This document shows positions 18,244 to 25,863 of a stretch of 27,005 bases of DNA, one piece after another (the first letter of the stretch is position 1; each line of letters begins with the position of its first letter). Made by a program: the position numbers and the translations under genes. Source of the DNA: JANOAR01 sp031411235 (lineage in GTDB: Bacteria > Verrucomicrobiota > Verrucomicrobiia > Verrucomicrobiales > Verrucomicrobiaceae); the NCBI GenBank assembly GCA_031411235.1, contig JANOAR010000254.1, positions 1 to 27,005 of the forward strand, in the 5' to 3' direction. The notes below the pieces were generated by a model, which was given only the letters and a program-made list of their open reading frames with translations, was not told where the DNA came from and did not search any database.

Positions 18244-18834
18244 TTACCAATCAAAGACGGCCACCAGCAGCACCACCGCCCCATAAGCAAGGCCGCCCAA
18301 GGTCGCGGCGCTCCAGCGGCCCTGTTTAGCCGTCACCCACTGCACAGCATCGCGCATCACATAGGGCGTGCCGACGAAAAACATACCCGCGATAATCCAG
18401 GCATAGGCCAGCACGGGCAGCAGCAGTCGGCTCATCTGGGGTTTCAAAAAAGCCGCCTCCAGCACGATCCCCGCGATGAGCAACATCAGACAGCCCAGGG
18501 CACGCACCGCGAGGAATTCGCGCACGTAGCTGAGCACCAGAATAAAGGCCACGGGAACGATGAGCAGCATGTAGCTACGCAGAAAAAAGAACTCGCCCAT
18601 GTCCATGTAGCTGAGGGCCATCATGCCCCAGACGAAGCCGACACTGAGCAGCACGACACCCCAGAAATAGTTGCGGGGAAAGGTTTGCAAAAAGGCCTGG
18701 GCCTCGCGCCGCTTCAGCCAAGCCCAGGCGTGTATAACCAAAAGCCCCAGTCCGACAAGGATGCCTGTGCCTTTGAGCGGGATGCCACCCGTCGTATCCT
18801 GGTGGTAAAGGTAGTTGTAGAGATCGTGGAACAT
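18244..18834 (-). CDS. Polytopic membrane protein of unknown function
   Basis: From the ATG at 18834 the product has 196 residues and about six hydrophobic helices, starting with GTGILVGLGLLVIHAWAWL and ending with LGGLAYGAVVLLVAVFDW. The frame is open upstream to 19053, but that would overlap the divergent pgpH-like gene and adds non-membrane sequence, so the inner start is preferred. I do not recognise a family. It converges on the SOD gene across the hairpin at 18215-18240 and has a 147-base divergent spacer with the HD phosphohydrolase gene. Confidence 0.7.
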   Translation of the reverse strand: MFHDLYNYLYHQDTTGGIPLKGTGILVGLGLLVIHAWAWLKRREAQAFLQTFPRNYFWGVVLLSVGFVWGMMALSYMDMGEFFFLRSYMLLIVPVAFILVLSYVREFLAVRALGCLMLLIAGIVLEAAFLKPQMSRLLLPVLAYAWIIAGMFFVGTPYVMRDAVQWVTAKQGRWSAATLGGLAYGAVVLLVAVFDW

Positions 18835-18981
18835 CGTGTGAACACTGGGAAAAATGGGGGCGCACCTGTTCGTCCATTGTTCCAAGGCGTAAAGGCAGAA
18901 GTTTTGACCAAAGCTTGTCATTTCTGCGGAAACCGTTAGTCTTGCCCTCCGCCCCTCGGGTCGCGTCAATCCTCCCTCTCC

Positions 18982-20682
18982 ATGTTTGAAGCCTTTCGCC
19001 GCGCCCAATTGACCAAAGAAGGTCTCTCCTGTGGGCGCACCCGTCGCAAGCACCAGGACGATGACTTCTGCGACGCCCTACGCTGTCACCCAGCCTTCAC
19101 TGGCACCCTGTTAGCCGCCTTCGTCGTGGGCATCCTGCTGCTGCTCCATGTGGCCAGCGGCATCCAGGGCGCGGTGATGCTGCCCGGCCTCACCGATGGC
19201 CTCTATGCCACCGCTCTCTCGCTTGTCGCCGTTACCCATCTCTTCATCTGCCATCGCGAGCTGCTGCGCGACAACCGCACCCTCCTGCTCGTGCTCGGCA
19301 GCCTCATGCTGCACCTCGCCACGGTACTCGCCGTTTTAAAATTTGGCACCGTCCGTGGCTGGGCTAGCCCCATGCTCGTCTTTGCCCTGCCCCACGCCAT
19401 CGCGCCCTTAATGCTCTCCATCATGCTTGGGCGGAAAGTCGGCATCTTCGCCGCGACCTACGCCAGCGTGCTGGGGGCTATCATCTGCCTGCCTGCCGAC
19501 CGGCTCACCTTTCTCGCTAGCTCCGCCTTCGTCGGCTTCCTCGCCGTGCTCGTCACCCGCCGCGTCAGGCGTCGGCAAAAGCTCTTCATCGCCGGCTGCT
19601 ACGCCGGGCTCGGTGCCGCTGGCATGAGCGCCCTGCTTGCCTTGGTGCAATTCAGCGACCAGGACTTTTCTTTATCGCAATCCGCCTGGTTGCCACTGCT
19701 CTCGGGCGTGCTCACGGGCATGGTCGTCGGCGGCGTGCTACCGATTATGGAAGCCATCTTCGGCGTCACCACCGATGTCTCCTGGCTCGAACTCGCCGAC
19801 CTCAACCACCCGCTGATGCGCCGCCTCAGCATCGAAGCCCCCGGCACCTATCACCACAGCCTCGTCGTCGCGAACCTCGCCGAAGCCGCCGCCGAAAGCA
19901 TCGGTGCCAGCGCTGTGATGAGCCGGGTGTGCTGCTACTTCCATGACATCGGCAAGCTCAACAAGCCCGAGTACTTCATCGAAAACATGGATCCGAGTGA
20001 GAACCCTCACGCCGATCTCACCGCACGCATGAGCGCCCTCGTCCTCATCGCCCATGTGAAAGACGGCGTCGATCTCGCGCTCAAGCACAACCTCAACAAC
20101 CGCATCGTCGATGTCATCGAGCAGCATCACGGCACCTCGCTCGCGTATTATTTCTATCGCCAAGCGCTCGACCAAAAGGCTGAATTCCTCCGCCTCGTCG
20201 AGGAAGACAAAGCCTCCGGCGATGACGTCCCACAGATCAGCGAAGACGTTTTCCGCTATCCCGGCCCCAAACCCCAGTTCCGCGAATCCGCCATCATCAG
20301 CCTCGCCGACGCCTGCGAGAGCGCCTCGCGCTCGCTGGAGAAACCGACCGCCGCCCGCCTGGAGCAGCTCATCACCGAGATCGTGCAGATGCGCATGTTG
20401 GATGGCCAGCTCGACGAGTGCGACCTCACCCTCACGGAACTCGCGAAAGTAAAAGCCAGCTTCGTCAAAACCCTCGCCAGCATGATGCACAACCGCATCA
20501 AGTACCAAAACCGCGAGACCCAACCCCGCCAGCACCGCGACTCGCTAGCCTTGCCTGCGGGACACGTCGTCACCCTCGAAGCGACCTCGACTAGCCCCAG
20601 CAACCCCGCTGCCGACACCCCCGGCCCGCGCGGCACCCGCACTGGTCGCAAGCGCTCCAGCAAAAGCAGCTCCGCCGCCTAA
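18982..20682 (+). CDS. 7TM HD-domain phosphohydrolase (PgpH-like)
   Basis: The protein has 566 residues. A membrane part with about seven helices covers roughly 38-245 (GTLLAAFVVGILLLLHV to LLSGVLTGMVVGGVLPIMEA). A cytoplasmic HD domain follows, with HH at 291-292 (TYHHSLVVANLAEAA) and FHDIGK (His321, Asp322), then VDVIEQHHGTSLAYYFY. In PgpH of Firmicutes this domain degrades cyclic di-AMP. The N-terminal extracellular 7TMR-HDED region (about 200 residues) of classic PgpH is absent or reduced to under 40 residues before the first helix. The tail (about 530-566) is low-complexity Pro/Ser/Thr/basic. ybeY follows after three bases, the usual PgpH neighbour. Substrate is inferred only. Confidence 0.88.
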   Translation: MFEAFRRAQLTKEGLSCGRTRRKHQDDDFCDALRCHPAFTGTLLAAFVVGILLLLHVASGIQGAVMLPGLTDGLYATALSLVAVTHLFICHRELLRDNRTLLLVLGSLMLHLATVLAVLKFGTVRGWASPMLVFALPHAIAPLMLSIMLGRKVGIFAATYASVLGAIICLPADRLTFLASSAFVGFLAVLVTRRVRRRQKLFIAGCYAGLGAAGMSALLALVQFSDQDFSLSQSAWLPLLSGVLTGMVVGGVLPIMEAIFGVTTDVSWLELADLNHPLMRRLSIEAPGTYHHSLVVANLAEAAAESIGASAVMSRVCCYFHDIGKLNKPEYFIENMDPSENPHADLTARMSALVLIAHVKDGVDLALKHNLNNRIVDVIEQHHGTSLAYYFYRQALDQKAEFLRLVEEDKASGDDVPQISEDVFRYPGPKPQFRESAIISLADACESASRSLEKPTAARLEQLITEIVQMRMLDGQLDECDLTLTELAKVKASFVKTLASMMHNRIKYQNRETQPRQHRDSLALPAGHVVTLEATSTSPSNPAADTPGPRGTRTGRKRSSKSSSAA

Positions 20683-20685
20683 AGG

Positions 20686-21135
20686 ATGCCTGCCTCTGCA
20701 CCCCAGGTCAGCCTTTACCAACGGCAGCGAAAACACCGCGCCGAGCTACCTTGGCTACGTAAAGTCCTCGCCCAGGCACTGCCTCTTTGCCAAGCCCAGG
20801 CCAAGGATCCCGCCGCTCCACTGCTGCACCTCGCCGAGATCGAAGCCAGCATCGTCAGCGATAAAACCATCGCCAAAGTCCATGCCGACTTCCTTGGCGA
20901 CCCCACGCCCACCGACGTCATCACCTTCCACCATGGCGAGATCCTCGTCAGCGCCGATACCGCCGCCCGCGAAGGCCCCCGGCATGGCCTTACTTTTGAC
21001 CAAGAACTAGCCCTGTACCTCATCCACGGCCTCATGCACCTCGGCGGCTGGGACGACCATGACCCCGATGAAGCCGCCGAGATGAAAGCGAAGCAGGAGC
21101 AAGTGCTGAACACTTGCCTCATCAGCAAAAAATAG
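20686..21135 (+). CDS. ybeY: Endoribonuclease YbeY (rRNA maturation factor)
   Basis: The protein has 149 residues. It matches the UPF0054/YbeY family: GDPTPTDVITFHHGEILVS at about 71-89 and the metal-binding HGLMHLGGWDDH at 114-125. His114 and His118 are clear. The third histidine of the usual HGxLHxxGxDH pattern is shifted by one residue because of an extra Asp (WDDH), seen in some divergent groups. YbeY processes 16S rRNA 3' ends and takes part in ribosome quality control. It starts three bases after the PgpH-like gene and is probably in the same operon. Confidence 0.93.
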   Translation: MPASAPQVSLYQRQRKHRAELPWLRKVLAQALPLCQAQAKDPAAPLLHLAEIEASIVSDKTIAKVHADFLGDPTPTDVITFHHGEILVSADTAAREGPRHGLTFDQELALYLIHGLMHLGGWDDHDPDEAAEMKAKQEQVLNTCLISKK

Positions 21136-21185
21136 CATAAACCATAATTTCTATTTACATTTGCCGACTTTTCATCTGTATTACC

Positions 21186-21210
21186 CATAACTTTAATATC
21201 CAAAGTTATG
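21186..21210 (+). promoter_or_regulatory. Inverted repeat that includes the start codon of the 21208 gene
   Basis: CATAACTTT (21186-21194) and AAAGTTATG (21202-21210) are perfect 9-bp arms around the 7-base AATATCC. The final ATG is the start codon of the next gene. The surrounding stretch 21136-21207 is AT-rich compared with the neighbours and should hold the promoter. The repeat could fold in mRNA and hide the start codon, or be an operator. Confidence 0.6.
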
Positions 21211-21741
21211 ATTCAAAAAACCACCGCTCCAAGTAGCTCTCTCCTGGCACTCGACTCTTTCGACCTGTTGAACTATGGCACACTCGAAGTCCCCAGCGGC
21301 CCCGTGCGCTTTGGTTTCCAAGTCGATCTCTCCCCCAATGCAGTTCTCCGCGAAGCCGTCTTTGGCCTCATCCAGCAGGGCAGCAGCGAGGCAGGCAAGC
21401 CCATTGGCTTCGCCATCCGCATCGACCTCGAGCGCGGTGAAATCTGGGATTTAGTCAATGATAGCGGCCTCATCGGCTGGGTGGATCGCGCCATCGGCTT
21501 CAGCGCCGCAGGCGGCGACGAGCCCCTGCTGCTCAGCCTCGAAATCGAGCGCGTCGGCTCAGCCTTCCTCCCCAAGCTGCAAATCGGCGGCGAGGAGTGG
21601 CTCTACCCCGCCATCCGCAGCATCGCCGCCCTCGACTTCGCCGCCCTCGCTGGCTCCAAGGCCAGCCGCAACAGCAGCAGCATCGAGCCCCACGAAATCT
21701 TCGGCAATCCCTCGCTCTGGTGCGAAGGCAGCGAAAAGTAG
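21208..21741 (+). CDS. Conserved-looking hypothetical protein
   Basis: The protein has 177 residues with no signal peptide or membrane helix. It looks beta-rich and soluble: VRFGFQVDLSPNAVLREAVF, GFAIRIDLERGEIWDLVNDS, LLLSLEIERVGSAFLPKLQI and a C-terminal EPHEIFGNPSLWCEG. The alternating strands resemble a lectin/LamG-like sandwich, but I cannot assign a family. It lies between ybeY and hldD on the same strand, with its own AT-rich upstream region and an inverted repeat at its start codon. Codon use matches its GC-rich neighbours, so it appears to be a real native gene. Confidence 0.7.
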   Translation: MIQKTTAPSSSLLALDSFDLLNYGTLEVPSGPVRFGFQVDLSPNAVLREAVFGLIQQGSSEAGKPIGFAIRIDLERGEIWDLVNDSGLIGWVDRAIGFSAAGGDEPLLLSLEIERVGSAFLPKLQIGGEEWLYPAIRSIAALDFAALAGSKASRNSSSIEPHEIFGNPSLWCEGSEK

Positions 21742-21801
21742 GGCGGCAATTCGGCAATTTCCCATTTGGCAGCCGCGCCCGCCTAGCCACACTGCGGCTT
21801 C

Positions 21802-22803
21802 ATGCTCAAATCATCAGACTGTCGCATCCTCGTCACCGGCGGAGCTGGCCTCATCGGCAGCGCCCTCGTGTGGGAACTCAACCGCCGAGGCTTTGAAAAC
21901 ATCGTCATCGCCGACCGCCTCGGCACCGATGAAAAATGGCGCAACCTCGTGCCCTTGCGCTACGCCGACTACCTCGACGCCGACGACTTGCTCGCCCGCG
22001 TCCAGACCCAGCCGGACTCCCTGGGCAAAGTCGAACTCGTGCTGCATCTCGGAGCCTGCTCCGCCACCACCGAGCGCGACTCGCAGTACCTCATGCGCAA
22101 CAACTTCGAGTACACCAAGCTCCTCGCCCACTGGGCCGTCGCCCGCAGCGCTCGCTTCCTCTATGCCAGCTCCGCCGCCACCTATGGCGACGGCAGCCAG
22201 GGCATGGACGACAAGCTGACCGACCTGCACAAACTGCGCCCGCTGAACATGTACGGCTATTCGAAGCACCTCTTCGACCAGTATGCCCAGCGCACCGGCC
22301 TGCTGCGCCGCATCATCGGGCTGAAGTACTTCAACGTCTTCGGCCCCAACGAAGACCACAAGGCCGACATGCGCAGCGTCGTCCACAAGTCCTACGGCCA
22401 GATCCTCGCCACAGGCCGTGTGCAGCTCTTCCGCAGCCACCGCCCCGACTTCCGCGACGGCGAGCAGATGCGCGACTTCCTCTACGTGAAGGACGCCATC
22501 AAAATGACCCTCGGCCTCTCGCAAAGCCCTATGGCCAGCGGCTTATACAACCTCGGCAGCGGCACCCCACAGTCCTGGTTGCAACTCACCCACGCCATCT
22601 TCGCCGCCCTCGGCAAGCCCCCGCAAATCGACTTCATCGACATGCCCGCCAGCCTCCAGCCCAAGTACCAGTACTACACCTGCGCCGACATCACCCGCCT
22701 CCGCCAAGCAGGCTACAAAGACGAGGTCACCCCGCTGGCAGAAGCCGTGCGCGACTACGTGCAGGGCTACTTGGTGCATGACCGCAGGCTGGGGGATGAG
22801 TAG
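21802..22803 (+). CDS. hldD: ADP-L-glycero-D-manno-heptose-6-epimerase
   Basis: The protein has 333 residues, the normal size. It is an extended short-chain dehydrogenase: NAD(P)-binding GGAGLIGS at 13-20, the active-site YASSAATYG at about 121-129, and Tyr151/Lys155 (MYGYSKHLFDQY). GLKYFNVFGPNEDHKADMRS and DFLYVKDA are typical of HldD. It inverts C6 of ADP-heptose for lipopolysaccharide core synthesis, which fits a Gram-negative-type outer membrane. The stop codon TAG at 22801-22803 overlaps the 9-bp target duplication of the MITE-like element behind it. Confidence 0.95.
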   Translation: MLKSSDCRILVTGGAGLIGSALVWELNRRGFENIVIADRLGTDEKWRNLVPLRYADYLDADDLLARVQTQPDSLGKVELVLHLGACSATTERDSQYLMRNNFEYTKLLAHWAVARSARFLYASSAATYGDGSQGMDDKLTDLHKLRPLNMYGYSKHLFDQYAQRTGLLRRIIGLKYFNVFGPNEDHKADMRSVVHKSYGQILATGRVQLFRSHRPDFRDGEQMRDFLYVKDAIKMTLGLSQSPMASGLYNLGSGTPQSWLQLTHAIFAALGKPPQIDFIDMPASLQPKYQYYTCADITRLRQAGYKDEVTPLAEAVRDYVQGYLVHDRRLGDE

Positions 22804-22972
22804 TGCCACGCAGGGCTTACGTATCAAATGAGCATAAAAACGGAGTGGCTATGGTTTTGTGCCGCTAATCGCCTATAACCCCCTTCCCAAACGGGAGATC
22901 GAGGGGACGGCTGCGGCTGCAACCCTTGATACTGCGTTGGCTAATTTTGGTGCGTAAGCCCTGAGTGCCACG
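22802..22972. mobile_element. MITE-like 153-bp insertion with terminal inverted repeats and 9-bp target duplication
   Basis: The element spans 22811-22963. Its left end CAGGGCTTACGTATCAAA and right end (reverse complement CAGGGCTTACGCACCAAA) agree over 16 of 18 bases, the first 11 being perfect. It is flanked on both sides by AGTGCCACG (22802-22810 and 22964-22972), a perfect 9-bp direct repeat. There is no transposase gene inside, so it would be mobilised in trans. The CAGGG ends and 9-bp duplication recall the ISAs1 group, but that assignment is from memory. Insertion was at the hldD stop codon and left the coding sequence intact. Confidence 0.88.
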
Positions 22973-23171
22973 AGGTAAGGTCGATTTCCTCTTTGTGCAT
23001 CCCAGCATCCAGTGTAAAGCTGTGAACATCAAGAGTGTCCGTGTCCGGCTTGTCCAACGAATGTTGAGAAGTCGCGAAGACACACAATAAGCTGAGACGC
23101 TGACTATAAGGCCGCGTGCCTACGCCATTTTAAACGCGATCACCTCACTCCGAGACATTGTGATGCGCTTA
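22973..23171. other. Non-coding or decayed stretch between the MITE and the XRE gene
   Basis: With the MITE, this makes a 368-base gene-free stretch (22804-23171). A minus-strand frame without a good start reads protein-like for about 50 residues (for example DTLDVHSFTLDAGMHKEEID) and runs into the MITE end, so it may be a gene fragment. I do not recognise it, and nothing else stands out. Confidence 0.4.
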
Positions 23172-23396
23172 TCAGTCCAGCAACTTTCCCCATGAACACT
23201 TCAGCACCCTCTGGAGCCTTTGAACGGTCGTGATCAAAAGGTTAATTTTCCCTGCCTCGATTTTCTGAACCGTACGGAGATGAAGTTCAACGGCTTCTGC
23301 CAGTTCCTCCTGAGTCATCGCCAGCGCTGATCGCTCGCGGCGAACAGCCGCGCCGAGGCGCTTGATTGATGCGGCTTCTGTCTTGGACAATGACAC
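23172..23396 (-). CDS. Small XRE-family helix-turn-helix regulator
   Basis: The predicted protein has 74 residues from a GTG at 23396 (alternative TTG at 23390). It has the compact HTH_3 pattern: KRLGAAVRRERSALAMTQEE, LAEAVELHLRTVQKIEAGKI, then LLITTVQRLQRVLKCSWGKL. The frame stays open to 23792, but the extra part overlaps the divergent membrane-protein gene and looks non-coding. It probably binds DNA near its own promoter; a small dyad (AGTTG-AC-CAACT, 23464-23475) lies in the divergent spacer. It may be a lone regulator or the remnant of a HipB-like module; no toxin is adjacent. Confidence 0.75.
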   Translation of the reverse strand: MSLSKTEAASIKRLGAAVRRERSALAMTQEELAEAVELHLRTVQKIEAGKINLLITTVQRLQRVLKCSWGKLLD

Positions 23397-23463
23397 ACAC
23401 CATACCAAGCAGTCCCTGCGTTTTTTGGAACGCCTCAACAGGGCGTAAAATGCTAGATTCCTC

Positions 23464-23475
23464 AGTTGACCAACT
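23464..23475. promoter_or_regulatory. Small dyad in the XRE/membrane-protein divergent spacer
   Basis: AGTTG-AC-CAACT is a perfect inverted repeat with a two-base centre in the 122-base spacer between the XRE gene and the GTG-started membrane gene. Its length and place suit an XRE operator, but such short dyads occur by chance. Confidence 0.25.
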
Positions 23476-23518
23476 CGGTGTATGTCGATTAGATAGACTT
23501 CTAACCACCCATTAAACC

Positions 23519-23959
23519 GTGCCGTCTCCCCGCATATTTGTGACGTTCTCATTTCCCGCACTTGTTGCGGGTGGCCTCGTCTACCTTCTGTGGCGTTCTC
23601 CCACCCTATGGATGTTTGGCTGGTGTGAAGCATTGGGACTTGGCAGCCCCCTTGCAAGTCTGAGAACAGTCGCTGAGCAGCATGAACCGCCACGCTGGCT
23701 GCTTTACTCCTTTCCTGACGGGGCGTGGGCATTTGCTGGTACCGTGGTGATGCGTGGAATTTGGGCGTCTGGCAAAGGCGCGATGAAGGCATTTTGGGTT
23801 TCTGTCATCCCAGTTCTGGCAATCGGCAGCGAGATCGGTCAGCGTTTCGGTTTTGTTCCCGGCGGTTTTGATTTCAACGATCTTGTTGCCTGCGTCGCTG
23901 CCGTTTCATTTGCCTTCCTAATTCAATCAACTAACACACCCCATGACATCGCAAAATAA
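23519..23959 (+). CDS. VanZ-like small membrane protein
   Basis: The protein has 146 residues from GTG at 23519; an in-frame TAA at 23513-23515 excludes a longer form. It has about four hydrophobic segments (FSFPALVAGGLVYLLW, DGAWAFAGTVVMRGIW, MKAFWVSVIPVLAIGSEIGQ, DLVACVAAVSFAFLI). The ending PGGFDFNDLVACV resembles the conserved DxxD part of VanZ-like proteins. The role is unknown. The gene overlaps the next by 17 bases, so they form an operon. The region is less GC-rich than the upstream core. Confidence 0.65.
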   Translation: MPSPRIFVTFSFPALVAGGLVYLLWRSPTLWMFGWCEALGLGSPLASLRTVAEQHEPPRWLLYSFPDGAWAFAGTVVMRGIWASGKGAMKAFWVSVIPVLAIGSEIGQRFGFVPGGFDFNDLVACVAAVSFAFLIQSTNTPHDIAK

Positions 23960-24356
23960 TCGAACAGCCCTGAGCCTCGTATCGCTAGCCGCCCTTTTGA
24001 TTTTGGCCGTCGGCAGCGTGGACAGCAATTCTTCCTCAGACAGACCGTCTGAAAGCATTCCCGAAGGTAATAGAATGATTGGCGACGCTGATAAAGGCAC
24101 GACTCTACAGAAAGACAAACACAAGGCTGCTAACAAGGGCAAGACCTTCGAGTTTGAAGGTGAAGTTCAGGACGTAACCGACAGCAATACGCTCAAAGTC
24201 ATGTTGGATTCCGGGAATTATGCGACGGTCACATTCAGCGAATCAGTTGCCAGCCTCGAAAAAGGATCCCAGATCAAGTTCAAAGCCAAAGTCGAAGACT
24301 TTGGAACGGGTATTTTGATCAATCACAGGCTAAGCGGAGGAGAATTGCATAAATAG
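23943..24356 (+). CDS. Exported OB-fold-like (tRNA_anti-like) protein
   Basis: The protein has 137 residues. A hydrophobic N-terminal segment (ALSLVSLAALLILAVGSV) acts as a signal or membrane anchor and is followed by a Ser/Asp/Lys-rich linker. Residues about 70-132 form one beta-barrel-like domain (FEFEGEVQDVTDSNTLKVML, YATVTFSE, KGSQIKFKAKVEDFGTGILI). This resembles the OB_aCoA/tRNA_anti-like domain of small exported proteins. Its partner is unknown. It overlaps the VanZ-like gene by 17 bases. Confidence 0.65.
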   Translation: MTSQNNRTALSLVSLAALLILAVGSVDSNSSSDRPSESIPEGNRMIGDADKGTTLQKDKHKAANKGKTFEFEGEVQDVTDSNTLKVMLDSGNYATVTFSESVASLEKGSQIKFKAKVEDFGTGILINHRLSGGELHK

Positions 24357-24402
24357 CGGCTTCTCTTGGTATGCTTCAAACCGTTCATGTAGAGGTTGTT
24401 CT

Positions 24403-25863
24403 ATGAAATCAGTATTTATTCGCACTGCAGGTGTTGAAATCGGCCCTTTTGACCGAACAAAATTCGCCGAACTCATTTCCTGCGGTGAAATCCATCCCGA
24501 CACTAAAGTCCGCTCTTCAGACTCAAGCGAATGGGTTCTGGCTAAATTGGCTTTGCCTGAGCTATTCGAGACTAATGTATCTTTGGAAAAAGAACATTTG
24601 AGGCATTCCGGTGGCAATGGTGCCACTATTGATTCTGCCAACGAGCAGGCGCTAGCAGGCTGGATCGGCAGCACGCTAAAAGTGGCAGGTCCGATTAGTG
24701 CAATTGGAGGCTTTGTTTCCGACGTTCTACAGCCAATAGCTCCCTTTGGCCTAGCGCTCGTTGGTTTATCTTCAATCACAGCGGCGACTTGTGGATTCCG
24801 ATGGTTTCGTGTTGTGAAACCACGCTTGAATTCGAGAAAGGCTACTGCTGCCGAATTTCGGGAAAATAGCACGCTTGGATTGTTTCGATTTTCCGTCGTT
24901 TCAACCGTGATTCTTGGATTGGTGACATTATTCACAAACTCAAAGCCTGAGAGTGGTTTTCTCGCTGACAAGTTCGATGGAATTGCATCATTACAAGCCA
25001 GTATCCTGGGGCTAAAAGAGGGTGTAGCACGCGTAGAAACCAAGGTTTCAAATGTCGAGAGCTTAATTCAACGATTGCCTGACGTGATCGAAAGACGCAA
25101 CGAAAAAGCGACATCACTGTTGCGGGAAGGCAAACTTGCTGAGGCCGAAAAAGAGTATTTGGCAATTTTAGAACTCCAAAAAGATGTGGCCGGAAGCGAT
25201 GATGAAGTCACTCTTTTTGCGCTAAACAATCTTGGCATCGTTCAAAAGCGGAAGAAAGACTACAATGCTGCTGCGGCAACGTTCAGAAAGGCTCTCGATG
25301 AAACATTGACAACTATTGAGAGAACAAACCCACTGATATTGGCGGTAATGCATAATCTCGGAAACGTCTTAGCTGCAACAGGTGAGTATAAGGAAGCCGA
25401 AGCTCTTTTGATTAAAGCCTATGAAGGCAAGGTTAACGCACTCGGCTATAATGACGATGATACGCTGATGAGCGCTATCAGCCTTGCCGAGGTGTTTATC
25501 AAAGAACGAGAATTCCTGAAGGCTGAGCAGCATTTGACGCTCGTGTTCAATAAATCAAAAAGCTCATTGAGTGCCACCAATCCGCACAAACTAGAAATCG
25601 CAGGCCTTTTGGCGATGACCCATAAGCGGCAAGGTGATATTCCTGCGGCATTGTTAGTTTTGCACGGCAGCTTTTCAGACACGATACCCGAAACTCATGT
25701 GTTGCGCTACAATCTAGCCTGTTATGAATGTCTGGGTGGCAATCTTGAGAAAGCGAAAGAGCTAATCAGAGATGAAGTCAGCAAGAATCCGAAATCAAAG
25801 CCGCTGGCACTTCAAGACGATGATCTGACCGCGATTCGTTCCTATATCAACACGCTGGACTAA
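24403..25863 (+). CDS. GYF_2 domain, two transmembrane helices, TPR repeat protein
   Basis: The protein has 486 residues. An AGAGG ribosome binding site lies seven bases before the ATG, unusual for this window. Residues 1-55 are a GYF_2 domain (VFIRTAGVEIGPFDRTKFAE, then DTKVRSSDSSEWVLAKLAL). Two membrane helices follow at about 107-130 (IAPFGLALVGLSSITAATCG) and 163-182 (RFSVVSTVILGLVTLFTNS). A short coiled-coil linker leads to several tetratricopeptide repeats of the kinesin-light-chain type from about 235 (LLREGKLAEAEKEYLAILEL, LAVMHNLGNVLAATGEYKEA, LRYNLACYECLGGNLEKAKE). It is likely a membrane-tethered scaffold. Its stop codon overlaps that of the convergent PIN-like gene. Confidence 0.8.
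   Translation: MKSVFIRTAGVEIGPFDRTKFAELISCGEIHPDTKVRSSDSSEWVLAKLALPELFETNVSLEKEHLRHSGGNGATIDSANEQALAGWIGSTLKVAGPISAIGGFVSDVLQPIAPFGLALVGLSSITAATCGFRWFRVVKPRLNSRKATAAEFRENSTLGLFRFSVVSTVILGLVTLFTNSKPESGFLADKFDGIASLQASILGLKEGVARVETKVSNVESLIQRLPDVIERRNEKATSLLREGKLAEAEKEYLAILELQKDVAGSDDEVTLFALNNLGIVQKRKKDYNAAAATFRKALDETLTTIERTNPLILAVMHNLGNVLAATGEYKEAEALLIKAYEGKVNALGYNDDDTLMSAISLAEVFIKEREFLKAEQHLTLVFNKSKSSLSATNPHKLEIAGLLAMTHKRQGDIPAALLVLHGSFSDTIPETHVLRYNLACYECLGGNLEKAKELIRDEVSKNPKSKPLALQDDDLTAIRSYINTLD

Noticed and set aside
21744..21759. Tandem 8-base repeat CGGCAATT x2 before hldD
   Set aside because: Two short copies only; likely chance, no function implied.
22941..23129. Minus-strand protein-like frame running into the MITE
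   Set aside because: No usable start codon, no family recognised, and its end lies in the inserted element; could be a fragment but not supportable as a gene.
23397..23792. Long N-terminal extension of the XRE frame
   Set aside because: It overlaps the divergent VanZ-like gene and lacks family similarity; typical XRE size fits the GTG start at 23396.
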